From NCBI RefSeq assembly GCF_002797575.1, contig NZ_PGTX01000001.1, positions 62,001 to 126,000 of the forward strand: 64,000 nt of DNA. Reading direction: 5' to 3'. The stretch is from Polynucleobacter brandtiae. Its GTDB lineage: Bacteria; Pseudomonadota; Gammaproteobacteria; Burkholderiales; Burkholderiaceae. The notes beneath the pieces are model-generated. The model saw only the letters and a list, made by a program, of their open reading frames with translations, was not told the DNA's origin and made no database searches. How positions within the stretch are numbered: the first letter of the stretch is position 1; each line of letters opens with the position of its first letter. A program made the position numbers and the translations under genes. Shown one piece after another: positions 9,727 through 17,653 of this stretch.

Positions 9727-10875
9727 ATGAAGTTACTATTAACAACGTTTGCTGTGTGTTTAATTTATAGCAACTTATTGCTGGGCTCTGAAAATCAGAT
9801 CGAAGTAGGAGCTTTGGTTGTCTTGGCGTTTGTAATTAGTATCATCGGGAAAAAGATGGGGTTAATGGAGCGTCTTGCAGCTGCGGTGCGACAGCATCCC
9901 CAGTTTCCAGCTTACGCCTCTATTGCTGGGGTATTAATTACCATGGTGGTATTTCATGATGCACATTTTGCGTTACTAATGCTCGCAACCGTATTGATTT
10001 ATTCCATAGTATGTCTTGGCTTAAACATCCAATTTGGTTACGTCGGTATCGTGAACTTTGCTGGGGCTGCATTTTTTGGTATTGGTAGTTATACGGCTGC
10101 AGTGTTGGCAATGCATACTAATGTGCCCCACATAGCGATCTTATTTTTGGCTGCCGGTATCTCAGCTTTGATTGGTTGTATTGTTATTTATCCTGTCCTC
10201 AGGACTCGGGGTCACTATGCCGCTTTAGTGACGATTGCTTTTGGTATCTTATTCAGGAATTTTCTTGAGGTAAACGATACTCTCGGCGGTCCTCAAGGCT
10301 TAAAGATTCCTGCTTTTAATCTTTTTGGTTGGAATTTATCCGACGGATTTGATATTGGTGGATTTGAGTTTTCATTCTATATTCCATATTTATTGATTGC
10401 CTTAGTCTTGCTGATCTTTAGTTTCAAAATTACCCGAAATTTAGAGCGCTCTTGGGTTGGCTTAAGCATGGACATGGTTCGTACTGATGAGATTGCAGCC
10501 TCAACCTTTGGGGTCAACATTGCACGTTGGAAGATAGTGGCGTTTACTTTGGGTAATTTTATGGCTGGAATGGCCGGAGCGTTATACGGAATGATGACGG
10601 CTTACGTTGCCCCTAATAATTTCACCTTTGCCGATTCACTAATTCTAGTTTCCATCGTCATTTTGGGTGGCATTGGTAATCCCTGGGGGATTATTCCTGC
10701 AGCTGCGATTGTGGTGATCCTTCCGGAAAAATTGCAATTTATACAAGAATATCGTTTTCTACTTTACGCAATTGTTGTTATTCTCATTTTGCTATTCCGC
10801 CCTGATGGCTTGCTACCTCGCCGTATCCGCGCATATTTTCCAGATAAAAATAAGAGTGTGGGGGGTTCAAAATGA
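9727..10875 (+). CDS. livM: Branched-chain amino acid ABC transporter permease LivM-type
   Basis: Second permease subunit. Two extra hydrophobic segments precede the core, which starts at about residue 85 (LLMLATVLIYSIVCLGLNIQFGYVGIVNFA). The coupling helix region is around DEIAASTFGVNIARWK (about 255-270), followed by GGIGNPWGIIPAA. Length 382 is within the LivM range with an N-terminal extension. The last four bases overlap the livG start, indicating coupled translation. Confidence 0.92.
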   Translation: MKLLLTTFAVCLIYSNLLLGSENQIEVGALVVLAFVISIIGKKMGLMERLAAAVRQHPQFPAYASIAGVLITMVVFHDAHFALLMLATVLIYSIVCLGLNIQFGYVGIVNFAGAAFFGIGSYTAAVLAMHTNVPHIAILFLAAGISALIGCIVIYPVLRTRGHYAALVTIAFGILFRNFLEVNDTLGGPQGLKIPAFNLFGWNLSDGFDIGGFEFSFYIPYLLIALVLLIFSFKITRNLERSWVGLSMDMVRTDEIAASTFGVNIARWKIVAFTLGNFMAGMAGALYGMMTAYVAPNNFTFADSLILVSIVILGGIGNPWGIIPAAAIVVILPEKLQFIQEYRFLLYAIVVILILLFRPDGLLPRRIRAYFPDKNKSVGGSK

Positions 10876-11657
10876 ACCATCCTGCAAAAAAGATTTTAGA
10901 GGCTCATAACCTGACAATGCGTTTTGGTGGAGTCACTGCATTAGATTCTCTGAACCTGCATGTGAATGAAGGTGAGATTCTTGGTTTACTAGGTCCGAAT
11001 GGCTCAGGTAAAACAACCTTTTTTAACGTGATAACAGGCCTTTATCGCCCCAGTTCTGGATCAGCTATATTTCGAGGCAAGGATATTACTGGTGCCTCTG
11101 CTCAGGATGTTTATCGCGAGGCAATAACGCGTACTTTTCAGCGCTCACGATTATCTTTACCATTAACGGTCTTTGATAATATTGCCATTGGAGACAACCG
11201 TCGTTTGGATACGGGTTTGTTTTTTAATCTTTTTCAACGCAAGCAATTTAAGTCAGAATATGACCAGGTTGTTGAGCAAGTAAATCAACTCCTACTGACT
11301 TTCAATCCAAACTTAGCTGCAAAAATATTTGAACCTGTTGCTAGTCTTCCTATGATTGATCGTCGTCGTATTGAGATATGTCGCGCCTTAATCAGTGAAC
11401 CAGATCTCCTATTGCTCGATGAGCCATCGGCGGGCATGACTCATGACGAAACTGCTGAGGTTATGAACGATATCTTGCAGGTGCGAAGCAAAGTAAAGCC
11501 TTTTACGATTGTCTTAATTGAGCATGAAATGGGCCTAATTCAGCGCATGACTGAGCGCTGTATTGTTCTTAATTACGGTAAAAAAATTGCCGAGGGCACT
11601 TATGATGAGATTGTCAATAATCCTGAGGTACAAGTTGCTTATTTGGGCCAGGAATAA
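10872..11657 (+). CDS. livG: ABC transporter ATP-binding protein LivG-type, degenerate signature
   Basis: First ATPase subunit of the importer. Walker A is GPNGSGKT (41-48), the Q-loop lies in TRTFQRSRL, Walker B is LLLLDEPSAGM and the H-loop is IEHEM. The ABC signature before Walker B is odd: where LivG proteins usually have a Tyr-Gly-x-Gln version of the signature, this one reads SLPMIDRRRIEICRAL, lacking the Gly and Gln. In the LivG/LivF heterodimer this would make one of the two composite ATP sites non-canonical. The ATG overlaps the livM stop by 4 nt. Confidence 0.92.
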   Translation: MNHPAKKILEAHNLTMRFGGVTALDSLNLHVNEGEILGLLGPNGSGKTTFFNVITGLYRPSSGSAIFRGKDITGASAQDVYREAITRTFQRSRLSLPLTVFDNIAIGDNRRLDTGLFFNLFQRKQFKSEYDQVVEQVNQLLLTFNPNLAAKIFEPVASLPMIDRRRIEICRALISEPDLLLLDEPSAGMTHDETAEVMNDILQVRSKVKPFTIVLIEHEMGLIQRMTERCIVLNYGKKIAEGTYDEIVNNPEVQVAYLGQE

Positions 11658-11659
11658 TC

Positions 11660-12367
11660 ATGAATTTATTAAAAATCCAGCACCTTTACACGGCCTATGA
11701 TCGTATTGATGTTTTAGAGGATGTCTCTATTGAAGTTAGGCAAGGTGAAATTACCTGTATCTTAGGCGCGAATGGTGCTGGTAAGTCCACTTTAATTCGC
11801 TCAATATTAGGTTTAACGCCTGCAAATCGTGGGGAGATTCTTTTTAAAGATGAGGATATCTGCCGCCTTCCCTCGCACCAAATCATTGAGCGTGGAATTG
11901 CTTGTGTTCCTGAGGGGCGTAAAGTATTTCCGCGCATGACGGTCGATGAAAATTTATCGGCTGGCGCTTATCTTGTGAAAGATAAGCGGATTATTGAAGA
12001 GAGGCGTGCTCACGTTAAAGCTCTTTTTCCGAGAATGGCAGAGCGATCGACCCAGCTAGCCGGAACTCTATCTGGGGGAGAGCAAGCCATGCTTGCTATT
12101 AGCCGTAGCCTGATGAGCTCTCCTGATTTATTGATCTTTGATGAACCTTCTTTGGGGTTATCCCCCCTCTTTGTAAAAGAGAATTTTAAAATTATTAAAG
12201 AGATTAATCAGATGGGGACTACCGTTTTATTGGTCGAACAGAACGTTCGTCAAACGCTCGCTATTGCTCATCGTGGCTATGTTATTTCTAAGGGCTCTGT
12301 AGTGGCGCAAGGAAATGCTGAAGAGTTGATAGCAAATGCCGAAGTACAGGCCGCTTATTTTGGATAA
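11660..12367 (+). CDS. livF: ABC transporter ATP-binding protein LivF-type
   Basis: Second ATPase subunit, with canonical motifs: Walker A GANGAGKS (36-43), signature TLSGGEQAMLAISRSL, Walker B LLIFDEPSLGLSP and H-loop LLVEQNV. Length 235 is standard for LivF. It starts 2 bp after the livG stop and ends 3 bp before the M20 peptidase gene, so all six genes probably form one transcript. Confidence 0.94.
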   Translation: MNLLKIQHLYTAYDRIDVLEDVSIEVRQGEITCILGANGAGKSTLIRSILGLTPANRGEILFKDEDICRLPSHQIIERGIACVPEGRKVFPRMTVDENLSAGAYLVKDKRIIEERRAHVKALFPRMAERSTQLAGTLSGGEQAMLAISRSLMSSPDLLIFDEPSLGLSPLFVKENFKIIKEINQMGTTVLLVEQNVRQTLAIAHRGYVISKGSVVAQGNAEELIANAEVQAAYFG

Positions 12368-12370
12368 TTT

Positions 12371-13516
12371 ATGCTGACATCAAGATTAAATCCCGTCGAA
12401 CTTACTCAAGAGTTAGTTCGGTTCAACACAATTAATCCTCCTGGTAACGAAGATCAGATTTGTGAATATCTGCAGGGTATCTTGGAGACTGCTGGATTTG
12501 AATGCAAGAAAATTGAATTTGCCCCGCGCCGCACAAGTTTGGTAGCCAGAATTGGGGCCTGCAGCTCATCCAGCCCCAGCATTTGTTTTACTGGTCACGT
12601 TGATGTCGTTCCCTTAGGGGCTCGTGCATGGCAGTTTGAACCATTTGCTGGTTTGATTGAAGACGGTAAGTTATATGGTCGCGGCTCTAGTGATATGAAA
12701 AGTGGTGTTGCTGCCTTTGTTGTAGCAGCCGTTCAAACTGCTCAAATGACAAAATCAGGCGCTGGTGTCACTATGATCATTACTGCTGGTGAAGAGACTG
12801 GTTGCGAGGGCGCTTTTCATTTAGCCGCCAGTAAAGAGATTGTGGATTTTCTTGGTCCAGCAGGGTGCTTTGTTGTAGCTGAGCCGACGGCGAATGAACC
12901 GCTTTTGGGTCATAAAGGCGCTTACTGGCTCAAAGCTAAAACGGAAGGCATTACCGCTCATGGCTCGATGCCCGAAAGAGGTGATAACGCTTTTTATAAA
13001 TTAGCCAAAGCAGCGCTGACTCTTGAGAAATTTACTTTTGATACTCCAGTTCACCCCTTAATGGGTCAGGGTACGTTAAATATAGGTACAGCAAAATCAG
13101 GAATTAATATTAATTCTGTTCCCGATGCTGCGGAAATGACGCTGGATATTAGGACGGTTGCAGGCCAAAGCCATTCCCATATTTATGGATGTCTATGCAA
13201 AGCTTTAGGATCGGCGGTGCAGCTCGATACGATTATTGATATCGAGGGCGTGTTCACGCCGGCCAATGATCCATGGATGGAAAAGGTTTTTGAGTGCTGC
13301 ACTGCTATTAATGGGGTTCGACCAACAGAAAAGACCGTTTCATACTTTACTGATGCATCTGCTCTGAAGTCCGCTATTGGTAATCCACCAACAGTCATTC
13401 TTGGCCCTGGTCAGCCCGAGATGGCTCATCAAACTGACGAATTTTGCTATGTCAATAAAATTGAAGACGCTACAAAGCTGTTCAGTAATTTAATTTTAGA
13501 TTGGCAGCAGTCTTAA
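12371..13516 (+). CDS. M20 family metallopeptidase (ArgE/DapE type)
   Basis: Zinc-dependent aminoacylase or deacylase. Metal ligands are visible in order: His in TGHVDVVP, Asp in GRGSSDMKSG, the Glu pair in TAGEETGCEG, Glu/Asp region VVAEPTANE, and His in MAHQTDEF near the C-terminus. A dimerisation domain sits in the middle (about residues 180-290). Length 381 fits ArgE/DapE relatives. Its position as last gene of the importer operon suggests that it processes the imported compound, for example an N-acyl or N-carbamoyl amino acid; this is inference. The stop is one base from the stop of the convergent amidase gene. Confidence 0.88.
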   Translation: MLTSRLNPVELTQELVRFNTINPPGNEDQICEYLQGILETAGFECKKIEFAPRRTSLVARIGACSSSSPSICFTGHVDVVPLGARAWQFEPFAGLIEDGKLYGRGSSDMKSGVAAFVVAAVQTAQMTKSGAGVTMIITAGEETGCEGAFHLAASKEIVDFLGPAGCFVVAEPTANEPLLGHKGAYWLKAKTEGITAHGSMPERGDNAFYKLAKAALTLEKFTFDTPVHPLMGQGTLNIGTAKSGININSVPDAAEMTLDIRTVAGQSHSHIYGCLCKALGSAVQLDTIIDIEGVFTPANDPWMEKVFECCTAINGVRPTEKTVSYFTDASALKSAIGNPPTVILGPGQPEMAHQTDEFCYVNKIEDATKLFSNLILDWQQS

Positions 13517-13517
13517 C

Positions 13518-14840
13518 TTAATTGCTCCTCTTTTCAATAGAGGCCTCCACAAAGGCGGCGATATTTAATAGCTTTTCATCATCCCGGTAATTTCCGATCA
13601 ACTGAATGCCTAATGGTAGCCCTTTAGCGGATTTAGTAACGGGCAATGCAATAGCTGGCGTACCTATAAAAGACCATAAGGCGCAAAAGATAGGATTGCC
13701 AGTGAAATCTAAGCCCTTAGGGGCCTCGCCAGTTGCGGGCGCAGAGAGAATTACATCAAAGCGCTCAAAAATTTCACCAATAGATTGTCGTAATCGTTGT
13801 TGTAGTTTTTTTGCTTTGATATATTCGCTGGCGGTGTGATTATTTCCTTTTTGGGCTAACTCTTTCATATGAGTACTCATTAGCTCGGGGTATTTTTCAA
13901 AATGATGCTCGTGGATGACTGCAGCCTCACATGCCATTAATATATGTAGCGCTTGAATTCCATCCCAATAACCATCGGGCAAAGTGTAATCCTCAACAGA
14001 TGCCCCCTCCGACTTCAGATTGCTTGCGACTGATTGAAGAACATCACTTTGCTCTTGGCTTAGTAAATCATCAAACGGTGTTTTCAATAAAGCAATGCGA
14101 AGCCTTCTGTTATCAGTATATTTCTCAAGTGGTTTTAGTGAGACATCCTCAATGACGATGGCATCCTCCTCACTAGGAGATATATTTTTTAATAGATTAA
14201 ATGCGTAAACAATATCCTTAACGGATCGAGTAAAAAATCCGATATGGTCTAGCGAGCCTGATACAGGGTGTGCTCCGGCACGAGGTACGGCCCCAAAGCT
14301 AGCTTTAAATCCGACCACGCCACAAAATGATGCGGGTCGCACTATGGACCCTACGGTTTGAGAGCCGATTGCCAATGGAACAATTCCGCTTGCTACTGCC
14401 GCTGCAGAGCCACTAGATGAGCCCCCGGGTGTGTGTCCTCTGTTCCAAGGGTTGGTAGTTGCACCCGGGTGCTTCCAAGCAAACTCTGTTGTGACTGTCT
14501 TTCCAAAAACAACGCCACCAAGTGCCCGAATCTTTTGAACGATAGGGGCATCTTCCATAGGTATGTAGTTGCCGTAAATAGGCGAGCCATTCGTCGTTAC
14601 AAAATCCTTTGTAGCAAGAATATCCTTTATTGCTACTGGTATACCCTTCAATGGGCCAGCGCCAGATTCATGAAGCATTTTTAGCAGGGGGCTGCGTACA
14701 GTAAATGCCTTGAGCGTTGACTCTAAGTCATCCGCGCGTCCCACGCACTGAGACAGATATGTTTGGATCGTAAGCTGTTTCCGCTCAATGAGTTCACAGG
14801 CCTCTACTAGTCCAATAAAAGGTTTCTTCATGAGAGTCAT
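13518..14840 (-). CDS. Amidase signature family protein
   Basis: Amide hydrolase with the Ser-cisSer-Lys triad. The catalytic Lys lies in GIPVAIKDI, the cis-Ser in the Gly/Ser-rich GGSSSGSAAAVASG and the nucleophile Ser in SQTVGSIVRPASFCG. TVGS replaces the more common TGGS; similar variants exist in some amidases. Length 440 is typical. The start is ATG 14840, or ATG 14831 (residue 4). No transmembrane segment or signal peptide is seen, so it is cytoplasmic. It converges on the importer/peptidase operon with a single base between the stops. A shared substrate class, amides or amino acid derivatives, is plausible but unproven. Confidence 0.88.
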   Translation of the reverse strand: MTLMKKPFIGLVEACELIERKQLTIQTYLSQCVGRADDLESTLKAFTVRSPLLKMLHESGAGPLKGIPVAIKDILATKDFVTTNGSPIYGNYIPMEDAPIVQKIRALGGVVFGKTVTTEFAWKHPGATTNPWNRGHTPGGSSSGSAAAVASGIVPLAIGSQTVGSIVRPASFCGVVGFKASFGAVPRAGAHPVSGSLDHIGFFTRSVKDIVYAFNLLKNISPSEEDAIVIEDVSLKPLEKYTDNRRLRIALLKTPFDDLLSQEQSDVLQSVASNLKSEGASVEDYTLPDGYWDGIQALHILMACEAAVIHEHHFEKYPELMSTHMKELAQKGNNHTASEYIKAKKLQQRLRQSIGEIFERFDVILSAPATGEAPKGLDFTGNPIFCALWSFIGTPAIALPVTKSAKGLPLGIQLIGNYRDDEKLLNIAAFVEASIEKRSN

Positions 14841-15026
14841 TGGTAGATATAAGTTTATAGAGTCTTCACTTTATCACTTTTAGTGCATCCGAAGTAGTTC
14901 GGCGTTGAGAGCGTGAGCTACCTATTTCCCACTGTGATTCTGGCGCAAAACGGAACTTTTTAATAATTTATAGATTTTATATCGCTAACTAGTAGATTTC
15001 CCTAGTATTCTATTTAACTATAAAGT

Positions 15027-15063
15027 TCACAACCTCACAACTTCACAACTTGTGTAGTATAGT
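15027..15063 (+). promoter_or_regulatory. Three tandem 8-bp repeats over a candidate promoter
   Basis: TCACAACC, TCACAACT and TCACAACT follow each other without gap at 15027-15050. A TATAGT -10 hexamer lies at 15058-15063. CTCACA at 15034-15039 would be a -35 with an 18-bp spacer, so the repeats cover the -35 region. This sits 19 bp before the start of a small HTH protein and could be its operator. Confidence 0.4.
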
Positions 15064-15081
15064 AATGCCATGGGAGGTGAA

Positions 15082-15261
15082 ATGAGAAAAGTAATACCAA
15101 AAACGCATCAAGCTTTGGATTGGATAGGGAAGGGTATGTCAGCTGCACAAGCTGCTAGAAAGATGGAAATATCAGAATCTAGCGTCTATGCCGCCCTAAG
15201 AAAGATGAAGGCAAAAGATTTAGGTTGCTGTCCAACATGTGGTCATAAAGTGAAGAGATAA
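15082..15261 (+). CDS. Small HTH / zinc-ribbon protein
   Basis: A 59-residue protein. The first half looks like a resolvase- or transposase-type helix-turn-helix (GMSAAQAARKMEISESSVYAAL). The last 12 residues carry CCPTCGHK, a half zinc ribbon that could bind metal as a dimer. ATG 15070 is also in frame, but a perfect GGAGGTGA lies just before ATG 15082 and would be inside the coding region of the longer form, so 15082 is preferred. Three bases separate its stop from the next ATG. DNA or RNA binding is likely; the target is unknown. Confidence 0.7.
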   Translation: MRKVIPKTHQALDWIGKGMSAAQAARKMEISESSVYAALRKMKAKDLGCCPTCGHKVKR

Positions 15262-15264
15262 AAA

Positions 15265-15564
15265 ATGAAAAAGATTCTATTAGCCCTAGTTACTGCCTCA
15301 GTAGCTGCATTTGCGTATGCCAACAGTGCTTCTGATTCCTCGGAGTTATTAAGCCAGCAATGCAAGATTTCAGCCCAGGCCGTATCTTCCTTGAAAGAAC
15401 TGCGCTATGGCAACACCTCAATCCGAAAAGATGTAACTGGGTTGATTAATATGAGTTTAAAAGTGCAGGAAAATAGAGATGCTGCTCAACAAACCCTCAA
15501 TAAAATGGTGGACGATCGCATCAATACCATTTCCGCTTTAGAAGAAAAGTATTGCTCGGTTTAA
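15265..15564 (+). CDS. Small secreted protein, unknown function
   Basis: A 99-residue protein with a clear Sec signal peptide (MKKILLALVTASVAAFAYA, cleavage near residue 20). The mature part is helical and hydrophilic, with two cysteines (about residues 33 and 97) that could form a disulfide in the periplasm. The gene begins 3 bp after the HTH/zinc-ribbon gene, so the two are probably co-transcribed. I do not recognise the family. Confidence 0.75.
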   Translation: MKKILLALVTASVAAFAYANSASDSSELLSQQCKISAQAVSSLKELRYGNTSIRKDVTGLINMSLKVQENRDAAQQTLNKMVDDRINTISALEEKYCSV

Positions 15565-15602
15565 TTATTAGCAATTCAGCAATCAAATAATTAAGCGATC
15601 TA

Positions 15603-16064
15603 ATGCCCAATTCATTTGAGTGCTCTGAGTGCGGTAATCCAAGGGTGATGTTAGATGACTGCCAGCACTGTGGCAGCAGCACACTTCCGGCAGTATTGAT
15701 GGATACCCTCGTGCTTAACCTCAAGTTTGGTAGCCCCAGTGCCGAGGAGGCATTGGAGCGCTTGACTATTAGCTTAAGAAGAGCATCGGAAGTCGGTGTC
15801 AAAGTGATTATGTTGATACATGGCTATGGCGCCAGTGGAGAGGGTGGCTTTATCAAGCATGCCGTACATGCTGCGCTGGAGAGCAACTATTTCTCTGATC
15901 GTGTGAGCGAATACCATTATGGTGAAGAGACGGCATTTGGAAGTGAGGCCTATCACGCACTACTCAAGAGAAGACCTTCACTAAAGGGGTATCTGAAGCA
16001 CTTTAAGCAGGGTAATGCCGGTATGACTGTACTCATATTAGGTATGTATGCGATCAATGCTTAG
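15603..16064 (+). CDS. Zinc-ribbon protein with Smr-like domain
   Basis: Residues 7-24 form a four-cysteine zinc ribbon (CSEC...CQHC). From about residue 33 the sequence follows an Smr domain: a leading strand (DTLVLNLKF) in the place of the usual DLHG motif, a helix pair (EEALERLTISLRRASEVG), then IMLIHGYGASGEGG and a closing strand. Smr domains bind or cut nucleic acids. Here the DLHG motif is lost while the HGxG loop is kept, so nuclease activity is doubtful. Length 153. It sits between a secreted protein gene and the yqjD-like set. Assignment by motif reading only. Confidence 0.6.
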   Translation: MPNSFECSECGNPRVMLDDCQHCGSSTLPAVLMDTLVLNLKFGSPSAEEALERLTISLRRASEVGVKVIMLIHGYGASGEGGFIKHAVHAALESNYFSDRVSEYHYGEETAFGSEAYHALLKRRPSLKGYLKHFKQGNAGMTVLILGMYAINA

Positions 16065-16109
16065 AATAGAGTAGTTAAATCCTTTTAATATAGGCTTTGG
16101 GAGAGAAAA

Positions 16110-16448
16110 ATGACTACCAAAAAAGCAGCATTAGAGTCACACAAAGATATTGATCAAAGTTCTGAGCATTTAGTAGATGACTTTAAGGCCTTGATGGCTG
16201 ATGCGGAAGCGTTGATTAAAGCAACTGCGCAACACGAAGAGGGGCCATTAAATGCTATTCGGGCTCGGGCGATCGAGACCTTATCAAGTGCTAAACAGAA
16301 TTTAGCAACGCTGGAAGATGGCTTAATGGATAAAGCTAAGGTAGCTGCTGAAGGTGCAGATGATTTTGTTCATCACAAGCCATGGCAAGCTGTTGGTATT
16401 GCTGCTGGTGTTGGTGTTTTGATCGGCTTACTCATGAGTCGTCGATAG
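16110..16448 (+). CDS. DUF883 (YqjD/ElaB) family protein
   Basis: A 112-residue protein: a long helical soluble part (residues 1-88, rich in Ala, Glu and Lys) followed by one C-terminal transmembrane helix with a glycine zipper (AVGIAAGVGVLIGLLM) and a basic tail SRR. Family members are inner-membrane proteins reported to bind ribosomes in stationary phase. GGGAGAG lies before the ATG. It is the first gene of a three-gene yqjD-yqjE-yqjK-like operon. Confidence 0.85.
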   Translation: MTTKKAALESHKDIDQSSEHLVDDFKALMADAEALIKATAQHEEGPLNAIRARAIETLSSAKQNLATLEDGLMDKAKVAAEGADDFVHHKPWQAVGIAAGVGVLIGLLMSRR

Positions 16449-16454
16449 CTCGCC

Positions 16455-16823
16455 ATGTCACAAGAAAATATGCTTTCTGCAGTCAAAAATCTGGTCTCCA
16501 CTGCAGCCGCTATCACCCAGACCCGTTTAGAGCTTCTCTCAATCGATGTGCAGATTGCCCGTTCTCAATTTATGCGGCTGCTGGTTTTTATTAGCCTAGC
16601 CTTATTCTTTCTGTTTTTTGGCCTAGTCATGCTTGCCTTACTCATTGTGATTTATAGTTGGGAAACGAATCGTATGATGGCCCTAGGCCTTCTCAGTGGT
16701 GGATTTTTATCAGTGGGTTTAATCTTGGCTTTAGTAGTACTGCGCTCTTTAAAGACTATGCCCAAATTGTTTGAGTCATCTATTGCCGAGCTTGCTAAAG
16801 ATCGCCAGGCGCTATCGAAATGA
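16455..16823 (+). CDS. YqjE-like membrane protein (phage-holin-like superfamily)
   Basis: A 122-residue protein with two transmembrane helices (about residues 36-68 and 74-100) and an amphipathic N-terminus. This matches the YqjE family, which annotation pipelines often label phage holin family. Its place 6 bp after a yqjD-like gene and overlapping a yqjK-like gene by 4 nt shows that it is a chromosomal housekeeping gene and not a prophage remnant. The role is unknown; envelope stress or stationary phase has been suggested for the set. Confidence 0.82.
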   Translation: MSQENMLSAVKNLVSTAAAITQTRLELLSIDVQIARSQFMRLLVFISLALFFLFFGLVMLALLIVIYSWETNRMMALGLLSGGFLSVGLILALVVLRSLKTMPKLFESSIAELAKDRQALSK

Positions 16824-17104
16824 AGCATCCATCCTTAGCTGAGCTCACAGCTCGTCAACAATTGCTGCAGGCAAGGGCCGCCCAAGAACGCTCTGATTTT
16901 GCGCTACACTTTGAGCCTCTTGAGATGCCACTTTCTTGGGCGGATAAAGGGGTTGATGCCTTTCATTTCATTTCAAGCAATCCTTTTTTATGGAGCAGTG
17001 CATTTGCAGTGCTCGCGCACTACCGACCCAAATTAGCCACTAAGGCACTAGCAGTCGGTTGGGGCGCTATCAAATTATTCAAAACTGCCAAAAATCTCAT
17101 CTAG
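16820..17104 (+). CDS. YqjK-like protein
   Basis: A 94-residue protein with N-terminal helices (LAELTARQQLLQARAAQERSD) and a hydrophobic segment around FISSNPFLWSSAFAVLAHY. The ATG overlaps the stop of the yqjE-like gene (ATGA). Small proteins of this form follow yqjE in many proteobacteria. No enzymatic motif is seen. It converges on apt with 19 bp between the stops. Confidence 0.7.
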   Translation: MKHPSLAELTARQQLLQARAAQERSDFALHFEPLEMPLSWADKGVDAFHFISSNPFLWSSAFAVLAHYRPKLATKALAVGWGAIKLFKTAKNLI

Positions 17105-17123
17105 ATTTTTTCGTTGCTTTTAT

Positions 17124-17642
17124 TTAGGCAATTAGTAGCGAGCGATTCACAATCCCATTTTTACTTAAAGTAGCACTGCCATCTAAACCAGCAATCTCTA
17201 AGAGCGTTAAAGCCCCGGCTAATGTAAAGCCTGCTTTTTTAAGTAGTAGGCTGGCCGCAACAATAGTGCCCCCCGTAGCCAGTACGTCATCCACGATCAG
17301 GACGCGGGCATCAGTAGGTAGGCTGGATTGCTGCAATTCGAGGCTGTCAGACCCGTATTCCAGGCCATAAAACTCCCGATGACTTACGAGTGGGAGTTTG
17401 TTGGGCTTTCTGGCTAAAGCAAGGCCTCTATGGGCATGATGCGCCAAGGCTGACCCAAAGATAAAGCCGCGTGATTCGATGCCCAGAATGTGGGTGTAAT
17501 CCAATTGCTGTGCAAGGGTATTGAGCTGAGTAATTGCAGCCTGAAATGCCAGAGGATTGGCTAATAGCGGTGAAATATCCCTAAATAAAATACCGGGCTT
17601 GGGGAAGTCTGGGACTCCGGGTAGATAATCTAATAAATTCAT
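17124..17642 (-). CDS. apt: Adenine phosphoribosyltransferase
   Basis: Makes AMP from adenine and PRPP in purine salvage. The PRPP-binding motif VLIVDDVLATGGT lies at about residues 113-125, IESRGFIFG is the adenine-side motif, and the N-terminus DYLPGVPDFPKPGILFRDI is characteristic. Length 172 is normal. The start codon is only 11 bp from the ATG of the divergent nucleosidase-like gene, which makes adenine; see that entry. Confidence 0.96.
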   Translation of the reverse strand: MNLLDYLPGVPDFPKPGILFRDISPLLANPLAFQAAITQLNTLAQQLDYTHILGIESRGFIFGSALAHHAHRGLALARKPNKLPLVSHREFYGLEYGSDSLELQQSSLPTDARVLIVDDVLATGGTIVAASLLLKKAGFTLAGALTLLEIAGLDGSATLSKNGIVNRSLLIA

Positions 17643-17653
17643 TATTGGCCATC

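Noticed and set aside
16455-16823. Prophage remnant suggested by a holin-like protein
   Set aside because: The gene is part of a yqjD-yqjE-yqjK-like set and no other phage gene is nearby.
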